Shown here: positions 8,785 through 18,519 of the stretch, in pieces
How the letters are laid out: every line of letters begins with the position of its first letter
Numbering within the stretch: the stretch's first letter is position 1
DNA from: Gammaproteobacteria bacterium
GTDB taxonomy: Bacteria; Pseudomonadota; Gammaproteobacteria; Steroidobacterales; Steroidobacteraceae
Assembly: GCA_028293765.1 (NCBI GenBank)
Contig: JAQGOG010000067.1
Span: 1 to 64,000 of the forward strand
Direction: 5' to 3'
DNA: 64,000 nt
Position numbers and translations under genes: made by a program
Notes under the pieces: model-generated
Seen by the model: the letters and a program-made list of their open reading frames with translations, nothing else
What the model was told of the DNA's origin: nothing
Databases searched by the model: none

Positions 8785-10090
8785 GAGGCCGTCCGCTGCG
8801 CCCACCGGGGCGACCGCCGCTACCTGAGCCCGGACGCCGGTTGCCGCCTCCTCCGCTTCCTCCGTGCCCTTGGAAGCGTGGACGGGGCCCCTCGGGCGCA
8901 TCGCCCTTTAAAAGCGAGGTGGCGAGTATCTCCGGTGCGATCTGGGACGACGGAATCTTGTGGCCCAGATAGTCCTCGATCTCGGGAAGCGACACGGCGT
9001 ATTCCTCGCAGGCGAAGCTGATCGCGTCGCCTTCGGCGCCGGCCCGGGCCGTGCGCCCGATGCGGTGGACATAGTCCGCGGCGTCCTGCGGCAGGTCGAA
9101 GTTGAAAACGTGGCTCACATCGGGAATGTGCAGGCCACGGGATGCGACATCGGTTGCAATCAGCACCGCCAGATCGCCGTTATGGAAGTCACGCAGGAAG
9201 CGCAGCCGCTTGTTCTGCGGTACGTCGCCGGACAGCGCCTGCGCATGAAAGCCGTTCGCCTTGAGTGTGCTTTCGAGCCGTTCGGCCGCGCGCTTCGTGT
9301 TTACGAAGATCATCGTGCGTCGCGCCTCATGCTGGCGCAGCAGCCCGACGAGCAGCGGGACCTTCTCCTCCATCGAGGGGTAGTAGACGAGCTGGCGCAC
9401 GCGATCGACCGTCATCTTATCGGGCTCGATGCGCACGAGCTCCGGGTTGTTCATATGCTCGTAGGCGAGCTCCAGCACCCGGTAGGAGAGCGTTGCGGAG
9501 AACAGCATCGACTGGCGACGCTCGGGCGGCGGCAGGCGGCGCAGGATATAGCGGATATCGGCGATGAAGCCGAGATCGAACATGCGGTCCGCTTCATCCA
9601 GCACCAGCACCTGCGCGTGCCGCAGGTCGAACACGTGCTGCTTGTAGTAGTCGATCAGGCGGCCGGGGGTACCGATGAGCACATCGATGCCCGCTTCGAG
9701 CTGCTGTCGCTGCTTGTCATAGTCGACGCCGCCGTAGACCACTGCCTGCTTGAGTCCCGTGTGCTTACCCAGGGTCTCGGCATCATGGTGAATCTGCACC
9801 GCGAGCTCCCGGGTCGGGGCTACCACGAGCGCCCGGATCGAGGTCGGAGTGCGGCCAGCTGGAGCGGGGCGCGTGAGCAGCGATTGGTACAGGGCCAGCA
9901 GGAAGGCGGCGGTTTTGCCGGTCCCGGTCTGGGCCTGGCCGGCGACGTCCCGGCCTGCCAGCGCTATGGGCAGGGTCTGTGCCTGGATGGGCGTGCAAAG
10001 TGTGAAGCCCGCCTCGTGGATGCCTTCCATGACGGGCGGGACGAGGCCAAGAGATTGGAATGTATGGGAACTAGGGTGTGTTTCAGTCAT
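8756..10090 (-). CDS. rhlB: DEAD-box RNA helicase RhlB
   Basis: A 444-residue ATP-dependent RNA helicase. Visible motifs: Q motif before [10 protein letters not shown], Walker [16 protein letters not shown] in [16 protein letters not shown] in MLFSATLSY, and [10 protein letters not shown] (motif VI). A Gly/Arg-rich disordered tail fills roughly the last 40 residues. In gammaproteobacteria RhlB unwinds RNA for the RNase E degradosome. The identity as RhlB rather than another Rhl helicase is supported by its position divergent from trxA-rho, as in E. coli. The start is ATG 10090, with a TTG just upstream as alternative. The 3' end overlaps the convergent nucleotidase gene. Confidence 0.93.
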   Translation of the reverse strand: MTETHPSSHTFQSLGLVPPVMEGIHEAGFTLCTPIQAQTLPIALAGRDVAGQAQTGTGKTAAFLLALYQSLLTRPAPAGRTPTSIRALVVAPTRELAVQIHHDAETLGKHTGLKQAVVYGGVDYDKQRQQLEAGIDVLIGTPGRLIDYYKQHVFDLRHAQVLVLDEADRMFDLGFIADIRYILRRLPPPERRQSMLFSATLSYRVLELAYEHMNNPELVRIEPDKMTVDRVRQLVYYPSMEEKVPLLVGLLRQHEARRTMIFVNTKRAAERLESTLKANGFHAQALSGDVPQNKRLRFLRDFHNGDLAVLIATDVASRGLHIPDVSHVFNFDLPQDAADYVHRIGRTARAGAEGDAISFACEEYAVSLPEIEDYLGHKIPSSQIAPEILATSLLKGDAPEGPRPRFQGHGGSGGGGNRRPGSGSGGRPGGRSGRPPSKARGRGR

Positions 10091-10382
10091 CAAATAGGTC
10101 TATAGTGGTGTTCGAAAAGGGTGGTCGGGCCTTGCAAATGCGGCCCGGAAGCGCTAAAAAGCGTTTAAGACAGCGGGCAGACTTCGCTCGCACCTGCCAG
10201 CCAAGTTTCATTTCCCTAAGGCTCGAGCTCATACTCATTTACGAGTCAGTGTAACCGTTTGACGGGTGATTCTGGCATGGCTTTCGCTGCCCCTGCCGAC
10301 CCGCGTGATCGTCTTAAGTCTTCTATCCGAACAAGACAACTCTTTTTTTCACACACTCTGCATTCGACGGAGGTTGAACCGC
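10091..10382. other. Divergent intergenic region rhlB / trxA-rho
   Basis: This 292-bp gap must carry the promoters for rhlB (leftward) and trxA-rho (rightward). I see no strong sigma70 pair or palindrome in it. On the minus strand CTATAGACCTATTTG lies just before the rhlB start, and AT-richer sequence (CTTTTTTTCACAC) precedes trxA. No RNA gene is visible. Confidence 0.5.
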
Positions 10383-10712
10383 GTGAGTAGCCCGCACATC
10401 GTGCACACTACCGATGCCACTTTTTCGCAGGACGTCCTGAAGTCCGACAAGCCCGTTCTCCTGGATTTCTGGGCGGAATGGTGCGGTCCCTGCAAGATGA
10501 TCGCCCCGATCCTCGATGAGATCGCCGGCGAATATCAGGACCGTCTCAAGATCGCCAAGCTCAACATCGACGAAAACCCACAGACACCACCCAAATTCGG
10601 CATTCGCGGCATCCCGACGCTGATTCTCTTCAAGAACGGCACGGTCGAGGCCCAGAAGGTCGGAGCGGTGTCCAAATCTCAACTTTCTGCATTTCTGGAT
10701 AGTAATTTGTGA
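10383..10712 (+). CDS. trxA: Thioredoxin 1
   Basis: A 109-residue cytoplasmic thiol-disulfide reductase, the same length as E. coli TrxA. The redox site is [15 protein letters not shown] (about residues 29-43), and the cis-proline loop is [14 protein letters not shown]. It supplies electrons to reductases such as ribonucleotide reductase and, through DsbD, to the periplasm. The start is GTG 10383, preceded by GGAGG (CGACGGAGGTTGAACC); the longer upstream frame would add residues thioredoxins lack. The stop TGA overlaps the GTG start of rho by 3 bases. Confidence 0.97.
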   Translation: MSSPHIVHTTDATFSQDVLKSDKPVLLDFWAEWCGPCKMIAPILDEIAGEYQDRLKIAKLNIDENPQTPPKFGIRGIPTLILFKNGTVEAQKVGAVSKSQLSAFLDSNL

Positions 10713-12169
10713 GAGGCTACCTCGGTAATCAGGGTCGTAACCGGCCCAGCAATAACAACAACAAGGGCCCGCGCCACGGTAATCGTGACGGTAACCGCGG
10801 CAACAGCAATGGCGGCGGCCGTCCCGATGAGGTGATGCACGAGGCGGAGCCTTTCGACCCGGACGACGGCGAGATAATCAGTCCGGCAGAGCTCACGCAG
10901 TCGCGCAGCTCGATGAATCTCACCGAGCTGAAGTTGAAGCCGATCCACGACCTGGTGAAGCTCGCGGAGACGATGGGGCTCGACAACCTCGCCCGTTCCC
11001 GCAAGCAGGACATCATCTTCTCGATCCTCAAGGCGCACGCCAGGAACGGGGAGAACATCTACGGCGACGGCGTACTCGAGATTCTGCAGGACGGCTTCGG
11101 CTTCCTGCGCTCGGCCGACGGCTCGTATCTCGCGGGTCCCGACGACATCTACGTGAGCCCGAGCCAGATCCGGCGCTTCAACCTGCGCACCGGCGACACG
11201 ATCTCCGGACTCATCCGTCCGCCGAAAGATGGCGAGCGCTACTTCGCGCTGCTCAAGGTCGGTGAGATCAACTACGACTCACCGGACAGCTCGCGCGGCA
11301 AGGTGCTGTTCGAGAACCTGACGCCGTTCCACCCGACGAAGCGCCTGAAGCTCGAGCGTGGCAATGGCTCCACGGAAGATCTGACTGCCCGCACGATCGA
11401 CCTCGTCGCGCCTATCGGCAAGGGCCAGCGCGGCCTCATCGTCTCCCCGCCGAAAGCCGGCAAGACGATGTTGTTGCAGAACATTGCAACCGCCATCTCC
11501 AACAACCATCCCGAAGTCATCCTCATCGTGCTGCTCATCGACGAGCGGCCCGAGGAAGTCACGGAGATGCAGCGTACGGTGAAGGGCGAAGTCGTTTCGA
11601 GCACGTTCGACGAGCCCGCGGCTCGCCACGTGCAGGTGGCCGAGATGGTCATCGAGAAAGCGAAGCGCCTGGTCGAGCACAAGAAGGACGTCGTGATTCT
11701 GCTCGACTCCATCACCCGCCTCGCGCGTGCCTACAACACCGTAGTGCCTTCATCGGGCAAGGTGTTGACGGGTGGCGTCGACGCCAATGCGCTGCAGCGG
11801 CCGAAGCGCTTCTTCGGTGCCGCGCGCAATATCGAGGAAGGCGGCAGCCTCACGATCCTGGCCACGGCCCTGGTCGACACCGGCTCGAAGATGGACGATG
11901 TCATCTACGAGGAATTCAAGGGCACGGGCAACAGCGAAATTCATCTCGACCGGCGCATCTCCGAAAAGCGCGTCTTCCCGGCGGTCAACATCAACCGCTC
12001 CGGTACGCGTAAGGAAGAGCTCATCACCGACCAGGGTGAGCTCGCGAAGATGTGGATCCTCCGCAAACTCCTGCATCCGATGGATGAGCTCGCGGCCATC
12101 GAATTCCTGCTCGACAAGATGAAAGACACCAAGTCGAACAGCGAGTTCTTCGAGGCGATGAAGCGCTAG
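10709..12169 (+). CDS. rho: Transcription termination factor Rho with N-terminal extension
   Basis: A 486-residue hexameric RNA-dependent ATPase that ends transcription. The conserved protein begins at [15 protein letters not shown] (residue 69). RNA-binding cold-shock domain is at about 115-190, Walker A is [12 protein letters not shown], and the Q/R-loop region includes [11 protein letters not shown]. Residues 1-68 are an extra low-complexity segment rich in Asn, Gly and Arg, then acidic (FDPDDGE). GTG 10709 overlaps the trxA stop; ATG 10913 would give a classical 418-residue Rho. The frame is open throughout the extension. Translational coupling to trxA favours the long form. Confidence 0.95.
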   Translation: MRGYLGNQGRNRPSNNNNKGPRHGNRDGNRGNSNGGGRPDEVMHEAEPFDPDDGEIISPAELTQSRSSMNLTELKLKPIHDLVKLAETMGLDNLARSRKQDIIFSILKAHARNGENIYGDGVLEILQDGFGFLRSADGSYLAGPDDIYVSPSQIRRFNLRTGDTISGLIRPPKDGERYFALLKVGEINYDSPDSSRGKVLFENLTPFHPTKRLKLERGNGSTEDLTARTIDLVAPIGKGQRGLIVSPPKAGKTMLLQNIATAISNNHPEVILIVLLIDERPEEVTEMQRTVKGEVVSSTFDEPAARHVQVAEMVIEKAKRLVEHKKDVVILLDSITRLARAYNTVVPSSGKVLTGGVDANALQRPKRFFGAARNIEEGGSLTILATALVDTGSKMDDVIYEEFKGTGNSEIHLDRRISEKRVFPAVNINRSGTRKEELITDQGELAKMWILRKLLHPMDELAAIEFLLDKMKDTKSNSEFFEAMKR

Positions 12170-12177
12170 CCGTTTGC

Positions 12178-12202
12178 CGCGGCGACGTGCAGCGTCGCCG
12201 CG
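12178..12202 (+). other. Stable hairpin just after rho
   Basis: The arms GCGGCGAC (12179-12186) and GTCGCCGC (12194-12201), extended by one more pair, form a 9-bp GC stem with a 7-nt loop, nine bases after the rho stop. No T-run follows, so it is not a classical intrinsic terminator. It could protect the 3' end of the trxA-rho mRNA. Confidence 0.5.
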
Positions 12203-12370
12203 TACCGACACTGCGGTGAGCGAGACGGAGTTCGTGTCCTTCACGAGCTGCCGTGCCTGGTTGGTCCCGCCACATGATCATGCTCACAGTTGCAGGCTCG
12301 CGACACTGGTACATTCGGGGTGCGAGTCAGTAAGATTCGCGCGCCCCTATTGGCCAGGAGTCCAAGTCGC

Positions 12371-13225
12371 ATGCGCATCTGGCTCGCGCTCGCCGCGGCG
12401 ATCTTCGCATTTCAAGCCGCCCCGGCCCTGGCCGAGCGCGACCCCAACTCGGGAGCGCCCCTGCGCCCGAGCAAGAAGCATGAGACTCCTAGTCCGATTA
12501 CGGATCGTTTCTACGTACGGGGCATCTACTACGCGCCGCACGTGGGCACGCAGATGCACATCGACCCGCACAATGCGCCGGCAGGTGTGACCGGGACCTC
12601 GTTCAATGCCGAGCGGGATCTCGGCCTCAGTAGCCGGCTCCACCAGGGGCGCATGGAGCTCATGTTCCGGCTACGCCAGCGCAACAAGCTGCGCGTCGAT
12701 TTCCTCGAAGTGGACCGTTCCGCCACCCACCTGCTGGCGCAGCCGATCGATTTCGGCGACGTGCACTTCCCCGTCAACTCGCGCGTCTCGAGCTCGCTCG
12801 ACTGGCGCATCTTCGGGCTGACGTACACCTATTCGCTGTATCGCAGCGATCGCCTGGAGATCGGTACGGGTATTGGGATTCACCTGCTGCAGGCCGAGGC
12901 ACGTGCGCAGGAGACCGCTTCGCTGCGTCAGGATGTGTCCGGGGCGGGAGCGTTCCCGACGATTCCGCTCGATTTCGCGTGGCGGATCTCGACTCGCTGG
13001 GCCGTGACCGCGCGGGCGCAGTATCTCCACGCCGCTTTGCATAACTTCGATGGTTGGCTGGCCGACGTCCACGAGGACGTTCAGTATCGCTGGAAGCCGA
13101 ACTTCGCCGTCGGCGTCGGCTACTCGTCCATCCGGGCGAAGCTCGATCTGAACACCGGCAGGTTTCCCGGCGGCTTCTCGCTCAGCCTCGAGGGCCCGGA
13201 AGCGTTTTTCCGAATCAGCTTCTAG
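12371..13225 (+). CDS. Predicted outer-membrane beta-barrel protein
   Basis: A 284-residue protein not recognised as a named family. A clear signal peptide (MRIWLALAAAIFAFQAAPALA, cleavage near residue 21) precedes alternating hydrophobic/polar strands, for example RMELMFRLRQRNKLRVDFLE and FGLTYTYSLYRSDRLEIGTG. It ends in EAFFRISF, with the C-terminal Phe that BAM-dependent barrels usually carry. This suggests a barrel of roughly eight to twelve strands. No enzymatic motif is visible. ATG 12371 was chosen because the signal peptide starts there; the upstream in-frame codons look non-coding. It follows rho by 200 bp. Confidence 0.72.
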   Translation: MRIWLALAAAIFAFQAAPALAERDPNSGAPLRPSKKHETPSPITDRFYVRGIYYAPHVGTQMHIDPHNAPAGVTGTSFNAERDLGLSSRLHQGRMELMFRLRQRNKLRVDFLEVDRSATHLLAQPIDFGDVHFPVNSRVSSSLDWRIFGLTYTYSLYRSDRLEIGTGIGIHLLQAEARAQETASLRQDVSGAGAFPTIPLDFAWRISTRWAVTARAQYLHAALHNFDGWLADVHEDVQYRWKPNFAVGVGYSSIRAKLDLNTGRFPGGFSLSLEGPEAFFRISF

Positions 13226-13238
13226 GCTCCTGCCTGCC

Positions 13239-13460
13239 TCAGGCGGTGCCGACCATACCGCCGAGCACGTGGGCCTGATTCGCGTACTGCTTCCAGTTGC
13301 TCAGGGCGCGTACGAGACGCACGGGCGAGACCATCGCGTCCTCGAGCAGCTCGAAATACTCCTTCCGTGCCAGCAGCGTTGCGGCGACCGATGCGCAGTA
13401 CTGCGTCTCCACCCAGGACGAGATTCGATCGGGACCTTTTGGGCTGGTGCTCATCATCAT
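13239..13460 (-). CDS. Small hypothetical protein (73 aa)
   Basis: I do not recognise this family. The reading frame is supported by a strong Shine-Dalgarno (AGAAGG three bases before the ATG at 13460). The sequence looks helical and amphipathic (RKEYFELLEDAMVSPVRLVR) with no TM segment. It ends in HVLGGMVGTA. The gene is convergent with the outer-membrane barrel gene, 13 bp away. Two plus-strand ORFs covering the same bases lack a ribosome site and look like shadows. Confidence 0.6.
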   Translation of the reverse strand: MMMSTSPKGPDRISSWVETQYCASVAATLLARKEYFELLEDAMVSPVRLVRALSNWKQYANQAHVLGGMVGTA

Positions 13461-13784
13461 GATCCTTCTCCCCTTGCTCTGGTTAAGTTACGCTTGGCTT
13501 TGCCTTGCAACAGGCGTGCCAGTGGTTCGGTTACTCCGCCAGGAGCGCGCCAACCGCGTGCAGATCCTTGAAACCAGAGTATCGAATTTTTTTGTGAACG
13601 CCGTGTGAGGCGGCGGTGACGTGTATGTATTACACCTCTCGGCGTGCAGCAAGCAAGGCCCGGCGATAACGGGACGCGGCGCATGCGTAGCGCGCGTAGC
13701 CGGGGCGGTCCCCTGGAGCCCGCGCCAACGCCCGAGCAGCAGGGCACTTCGCTGAGGAGCGCGAATTGAGTGCAGGCCGTGCAT
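13461..13784. other. Intergenic region, 324 bp
   Basis: This lies between two minus-strand genes and holds the leader of the 73-aa gene. It includes GCGCGTAGCCGGGG near 13682, a motif that recurs in other gaps of the window (46030, and inverted at 59802). I see no convincing gene or terminator. Confidence 0.45.
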
Positions 13785-14237
13785 TCAAGGTGCACTGGTC
13801 ACGTATGCGCGTGAGAAAACCTCCGGCATTCGCGCGGCGCGTCCGGAATCGAGACTGATGCAGACGTACTCGGTACGAGCGCGTGCCAGCGTCTCTCCGT
13901 CGGGCGCGCGCTTTACCTGGAAGCGGCGCTCCACGCGCAACTTCCCGTCGCTGTTGACGATCCAGGTCGCAACTAACACGCGGTCGCCTACTACCGCGGC
14001 GCGCAGGTAGTCGATCTCCGTTCGATGGGCGGCCATGCCACGCCGAATCGCGACACACTGCTCCAAGGTGACGCCCAAAGCCGCCGAATGCGACCAGGCC
14101 GCCCGATCGAACCACGCGAGATACACGGAATTGTTCACGTGCTCGTACGCGTCGATGTCGGCGGGAATGACCTCCAGCGTCACGACATGAGGAGCGTCGA
14201 AGTCCCAGGAAGCTCGCGGACTTGGGTTATCGGACAT
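13785..14237 (-). CDS. Acyl-CoA thioesterase, 4-hydroxybenzoyl-CoA thioesterase fold
   Basis: A 150-residue single hot-dog-domain protein. The N-terminal segment PADIDAYEHVNNSVYLAWFD carries the Asp and His-Val-Asn pattern of YbgC/4HBT thioesterases, which hydrolyse acyl-CoA thioesters. The Asp in DIDAYEHVNN is the likely catalytic residue. Later segments (VVGDRVLVATWIVNSDGKLRVER) match the beta-sheet of the fold. It lies 36 bp downstream of purD on the same strand and may be read through from the pur operon. The substrate cannot be told from sequence. Confidence 0.85.
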   Translation of the reverse strand: MSDNPSPRASWDFDAPHVVTLEVIPADIDAYEHVNNSVYLAWFDRAAWSHSAALGVTLEQCVAIRRGMAAHRTEIDYLRAAVVGDRVLVATWIVNSDGKLRVERRFQVKRAPDGETLARARTEYVCISLDSGRAARMPEVFSRAYVTSAP

Positions 14238-14273
14238 TCGGCTCGAGCCGCGCCACTTCTGAAAGGGGGCGCT

Positions 14274-15581
14274 TTAACGTGCCGGAGACGAGCGTTCGCG
14301 CATCACCGCGCGATAACCAATGTCACGCCGGTATTGCATGCCGGTCCACTTGATCGGCTCGACCAGCGCGTATGCCTCGCGTTGAGCCTCGGCGACCGTC
14401 GTACCTAGCCCGACCGCACACAGCACGCGGCCGCCGTTCGTCAACACCTTGCCCGACTCGAGCCGCGTGCCGGCGTGAAACACTTTGCCCGGAAGACGGG
14501 CCGCGCGGTCCAGCCCTTCGATGACATCGCCTTTGCGCACTGTGTCGGGATAACCCTCAGCGGCCATCACGACTCCGAGGGCCGCTCGCGAATCCCATTC
14601 CGCCGTCACTGTATCCAATCGGCCCGCGACCGCGGCTTCACATAACACCGTGAGGTCCGACTTCAAGCGGGTGATCACCGGCTGCGCTTCCGGGTCGCCG
14701 AAGCGGCAGTTGAATTCGATCACGTTCGGTGTGCCGTCCGGAGCGACCATGATCCCGGCGTAGAGAAAGCCGGTGTATGGCATGCCATCGGCGGCCAGTC
14801 CGCGGATCGTTGGCTCGATCACTTCGCGCATGATGCGGGCGTGAATTTCAGGGGTAACGACCGGGGCCGGCGAATAGGCGCCCATGCCGCCCGTGTTGGG
14901 TCCGCGATCGCCATCGTCACGGCGCTTGTGATCCTGTGATGTGGCGAAAGGGATGATATGAGTCCCATCCGCCATCACGATGAAGCTCGCCTCTTCCCCG
15001 GGCAGAAATTCTTCGATGACCACCTCGCGACCCGCATCCCCGAATCGACCGGCAAACATCGCTTCTGCGATGGCGATGGCCTCTGGCGCGCATTCCGCGA
15101 TCACGACGCCTTTGCCGGCCGCAAGGCCGCTGGCCTTCACGACGATCGGAGCGCTTGCAAACGCGCGTTGGCGGCGTATCCAATCGGGATCGAACGTTTC
15201 ACGCGTGAACGTCGCGGAGCTCGCTGTCGGAATGCCGTGCCGCCGCAGGAAATCCTTCGTGAAGGCCTTGGAGCCTTCCAGCTGCGACGGCGCCCGGGTG
15301 GGTCCGAAGCACTTGAGCCCGTGAGCGGTGAACTCATCCACGATGCCGGCGACGAGTGGGCCTTCAGGCCCGATGACGGTGAGCTCGACTCGCTCCGCCA
15401 ACGCGAGAGCCACGAGTGCGGGAATGTCTTCCACGGGGACATCGACGTTGCGAACTTTCGGTTCGGCCGCCGTACCGGCATTCCCGGGAGCCACGAGCAC
15501 TTCGCTCACACGCGGGGATGCGGCGCACTTCCACGCAAGCGCGTGCTCGCGACCGCCAGAACCGACGATAAGGACTTTCAT
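14274..15581 (-). CDS. purD: Phosphoribosylamine-glycine ligase
   Basis: A 435-residue ATP-grasp enzyme that joins phosphoribosylamine and glycine to give GAR in de novo purine synthesis. The start [18 protein letters not shown] is the family's N-terminal signature; an upstream in-frame extension was rejected. ATP-grasp features include [14 protein letters not shown] and [11 protein letters not shown], and the metal-binding end [15 protein letters not shown] is present. It begins 4 bases after the purH stop, so purHD is a tight operon. Confidence 0.97.
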   Translation of the reverse strand: MKVLIVGSGGREHALAWKCAASPRVSEVLVAPGNAGTAAEPKVRNVDVPVEDIPALVALALAERVELTVIGPEGPLVAGIVDEFTAHGLKCFGPTRAPSQLEGSKAFTKDFLRRHGIPTASSATFTRETFDPDWIRRQRAFASAPIVVKASGLAAGKGVVIAECAPEAIAIAEAMFAGRFGDAGREVVIEEFLPGEEASFIVMADGTHIIPFATSQDHKRRDDGDRGPNTGGMGAYSPAPVVTPEIHARIMREVIEPTIRGLAADGMPYTGFLYAGIMVAPDGTPNVIEFNCRFGDPEAQPVITRLKSDLTVLCEAAVAGRLDTVTAEWDSRAALGVVMAAEGYPDTVRKGDVIEGLDRAARLPGKVFHAGTRLESGKVLTNGGRVLCAVGLGTTVAEAQREAYALVEPIKWTGMQYRRDIGYRAVMRERSSPAR

Positions 15582-15585
15582 AAGC

Positions 15586-17151
15586 TCAATGTCGGAAGTG
15601 GCGCATGCCGGTGAGCACCATCGCGATGCCGTGCTCGTCGGCGGCGGCGATGACTTCCGCATCCTTCCGGGAGCCGCCGGGTTGGATCACGGCGCGAATC
15701 CCATACTCCGCGGCCACATCGAGGCCGTCGCGGAAGGGAAAGAAGGCGTCGGAGGCCATGACGGACTCCTCGACCTCGAGCCGCTCGTCCGCTGCCTTCA
15801 TTGCGGCGATTCGGGTCGAATAGACGCGGCTCATCTGTCCGGCGCCCACCCCGATCGTGCTCCGATCGCGCGCGAAGACGATCGCGTTGGATTTCACGAA
15901 CTTGCACACGCGCCAGGCGAACATCAGGTCGGCAAGCTCCGCCTGCGACGGCTGCCGGCGTGTGACGACCTTGAGCCCGGCAGCATCGATAGTGCCGCTA
16001 TCGCGCGTCTGCGTGAGCAGTCCCCCGGTGACGCTGCGGTATTCGAGTTCGCCAGTCGGGGCGCGGCTCAGGTCGCCGAGGACCAACACGCGTACATTCG
16101 GCTTCGCCTCCAGCACCTTGGCCGCCTCGGCAGACACCGCCGGGGCGGCAAGAACTTCCACGAACTGGCGATCGACGATCGCCGCAGCTGTTATGGCATC
16201 CAGCTCGCGGTTGAAAGCGATGATGCCGCCGAACGCCGATGTCGGATCCGTGCGGTAGGCGCGATCGTAGGCCTCGAGCGGCGAGGCGGCTGCGGCCGCG
16301 CCGCACGGGTTGGCGTGCTTGACGATGACACAGGCGGGCTCGGTGAATTGCCGCACACACTCGACGGCAGTGTCCGCGTCGGCGATGTTGTTGAACGACA
16401 GATCCTTACCTTGCAGGACCGACGCGGTGGCAACACTCGCGCCCCTGGGCACCGGATCGCGGTAGAACGCCGCGTGCTGATGCGGGTTTTCGCCGTAGCG
16501 CAGGTCCTGCACCTTGTCGAACACCAACGGCAATGTCGTTGGAAAGCGCTCCGTGTTGACCTGGTGACGGTCGGACAGGTAACTGGCGACCATCGTGTCA
16601 TAACGCGCCGTGTGCGCGAACGCCTTGGCGGCGAGATGCGAACGCATCGCCAGCGTCGTGCAGCCGTCGTGCGCCACCAACTCCTGCAGCAGCGCCGGAT
16701 AGTCCGACGGATCTACCGCCACCGACACCGATTCATGATTCTTTGCCGCAGCACGGAGCATGGCCGGTCCACCGATGTCGATGTTCTCAATGGCCTCGGC
16801 ATAGCCGCAGTCGGGCCGCGAGACGGTTTCGGCGAACGGGTAGAGGTTGACCACCAGGAGGTCGATCGGCGCGATCTGGTGGAGCGCCATGACGGCGTCG
16901 TCCACACCGCGGCGGCCGAGTAATCCGCCGTGAATCTTCGGATGCAGCGTCTTGACGCGACCGTCCATGATTTCCGGAAAGCCCGTGTAGCTCGCGACTT
17001 CCCGGACCACCAGGCCCGCGCTCGCCAGCAATCGGGCGGTGCCGCCCGTCGAGAGGATTTCGACATTCCGGCTCGCCAGCGCGCGCGCGAGTTCAACGAG
17101 GCCCGTCTTGTCGGAAACGGAAAGCAGTGCGCGGCGTATGGGCAGCAACAT
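15586..17151 (-). CDS. purH: Bifunctional AICAR transformylase/IMP cyclohydrolase
   Basis: A 521-residue enzyme for the last two steps of IMP synthesis. The N-terminal IMP cyclohydrolase domain (about 1-200) opens with [20 protein letters not shown] and includes STGGTARLL. The transformylase domain follows, with [23 protein letters not shown] and SNAIVFARD near the C-terminal half. Length matches the family (about 525). It is preceded by fis and followed by purD, the dusB-fis-purH-purD order seen in pseudomonads and relatives. Confidence 0.97.
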   Translation of the reverse strand: MLLPIRRALLSVSDKTGLVELARALASRNVEILSTGGTARLLASAGLVVREVASYTGFPEIMDGRVKTLHPKIHGGLLGRRGVDDAVMALHQIAPIDLLVVNLYPFAETVSRPDCGYAEAIENIDIGGPAMLRAAAKNHESVSVAVDPSDYPALLQELVAHDGCTTLAMRSHLAAKAFAHTARYDTMVASYLSDRHQVNTERFPTTLPLVFDKVQDLRYGENPHQHAAFYRDPVPRGASVATASVLQGKDLSFNNIADADTAVECVRQFTEPACVIVKHANPCGAAAAASPLEAYDRAYRTDPTSAFGGIIAFNRELDAITAAAIVDRQFVEVLAAPAVSAEAAKVLEAKPNVRVLVLGDLSRAPTGELEYRSVTGGLLTQTRDSGTIDAAGLKVVTRRQPSQAELADLMFAWRVCKFVKSNAIVFARDRSTIGVGAGQMSRVYSTRIAAMKAADERLEVEESVMASDAFFPFRDGLDVAAEYGIRAVIQPGGSRKDAEVIAAADEHGIAMVLTGMRHFRH

Positions 17152-17166
17152 GACTGCTGGCGGGCC

Positions 17167-17472
17167 TCAGCCCCCGAGGCCGAACTGCTTCAACTTCTTG
17201 CGCAGGGTGCCGCGGTTGATCCCCAGGATGCCCGCGGCGCGGCTCTGATTACCCTCCGCATAGTCGAGCACCACACGGAACAGCGGTTCCTCGACCTCAC
17301 GCAATACCAGATCGTAAAGATGCGCGGGCCGGTGGCCATTCAGGCTCGTGAAGTAGTCGCTCAGCGCGCGCTCTGCGTGGCTGCGCAGCGGCAGCTCGCG
17401 TCCATTGAGTCTGGTAGCTGTGGGCCGCCCCGCGGAACTCTCGCGAGCTCGAGTCTTCTTTTTTGCTGTCAT
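17167..17472 (-). CDS. fis: DNA-binding protein Fis
   Basis: A 101-residue nucleoid protein. The C-terminal helix-turn-helix GNQSRAAGILGINRGTLRKK is diagnostic, and the dimerisation region VLREVEEPLFRVVLDYA precedes it. The basic, Ser-rich N-terminus (MTAKKKTRARESS) replaces the beta-hairpin arms of E. coli Fis. Fis bends DNA and controls growth-phase transcription. It lies 27 bp after dusB, and co-transcription with dusB is the usual arrangement. Confidence 0.96.
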   Translation of the reverse strand: MTAKKKTRARESSAGRPTATRLNGRELPLRSHAERALSDYFTSLNGHRPAHLYDLVLREVEEPLFRVVLDYAEGNQSRAAGILGINRGTLRKKLKQFGLGG

Positions 17473-17499
17473 CTGAAGCCCCCAAAAAAAATCGCTGCG

Positions 17500-18504
17500 T
17501 CAGGCCGCCTGCGCGGCCTCATCCGCCCACTCATCGAAATGTTTGCCCGCCAGCGCGAACTGCGCAGCCGTGCTTGCAGCTCCCATGAGATCGCGGCGGA
17601 TCTGCGCCGAATCCGGAAAGCACTGTTCGCAATACCAGCCGAGATGTTTGCGCGCGATCCGGACTCCGGTTACCTCGCCATAGAAGACGTACAAGGAGTC
17701 GAGATGCGCAAGGATGATATCACGCACCTCCGCGCGCGAGAGTGCGGCATGAGTTTTTCCGCCGGGCGGCCCACCGCCGGTGAGAAACGCGTTGACAGAG
17801 CGAAAGATCCATGGCGCCCCATGGCTCGCGCGGCCGAGCATTACTGCGTCGGCACCGGTGAAATCAAGGACTTCGCGAGCCTTTTGGGGCGTGTCGATGT
17901 CACCGTTCGCAAAGACTGGAATTCCGATTGCGGATTTGATATCGCGAATGGTCTCGTACTCGGCGGCGCCGTCATAAAAATCCGCCCGCGTACGGCCATG
18001 GACGGCGAGTGCCTGAATGCCGCAACTCTCCGCAATGCGCGCGATGTTTACCCCATTGCGATGCTCACGGTCCCAACCCGTACGGATCTTGAGCGTTACG
18101 GGCGCGTTCACCGCGCCCACAACCGCATCGAGTATGCGCGCCACGAGCGACTCATCTTTGAGCAGGGCCGAGCCACACAGCTTGCCGCAGACCTTCTTTG
18201 CAGGACAGCCCATATTCAGGTCGATGATCTGCGCGCCCTGGTCGACATTGAGACGGGCGGCTTCCGCGAGAGCCACGGGATCGGCGCCGGCGAGTTGCAC
18301 TACGCGCGGTTCGGGCTCGCCTTCGTGACTCATGCGGAGTCGCGATTTAGGGGTGTTCCACAGTCGGGTGTCCGACGTCAACATCTCGGAGGCCGCCAGG
18401 CCCGCACCGAGTTCGCGGCACAAAATACGGAAGGGACGATCCGTGACTCCGGCCATTGGCGCAAGCACGACAGAGGAGGGCAGGACGTAGGGTCCGATAC
18501 GCAT
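17500..18504 (-). CDS. dusB: tRNA-dihydrouridine synthase B
   Basis: A 334-residue FMN enzyme that reduces uridine to dihydrouridine in the tRNA D-loop. Signatures: APMAGVTDRPFRILCRELGA at the N-terminus, DLNMGCPAKKV with the catalytic Cys, KIRTGWD and HGRTRADFYDG. The neighbouring fis gene identifies it as DusB rather than DusA or DusC. It starts 15 bp after the stop of the zinc-ribbon gene. Confidence 0.96.
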   Translation of the reverse strand: MRIGPYVLPSSVVLAPMAGVTDRPFRILCRELGAGLAASEMLTSDTRLWNTPKSRLRMSHEGEPEPRVVQLAGADPVALAEAARLNVDQGAQIIDLNMGCPAKKVCGKLCGSALLKDESLVARILDAVVGAVNAPVTLKIRTGWDREHRNGVNIARIAESCGIQALAVHGRTRADFYDGAAEYETIRDIKSAIGIPVFANGDIDTPQKAREVLDFTGADAVMLGRASHGAPWIFRSVNAFLTGGGPPGGKTHAALSRAEVRDIILAHLDSLYVFYGEVTGVRIARKHLGWYCEQCFPDSAQIRRDLMGAASTAAQFALAGKHFDEWADEAAQAA

Positions 18505-18519
18505 GAGTGCGGAATTCTT

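Noticed and set aside
13269-13608. Plus-strand frames opposite the 73-aa gene
   Set aside because: The minus-strand gene has a strong ribosome site; the plus frames do not.
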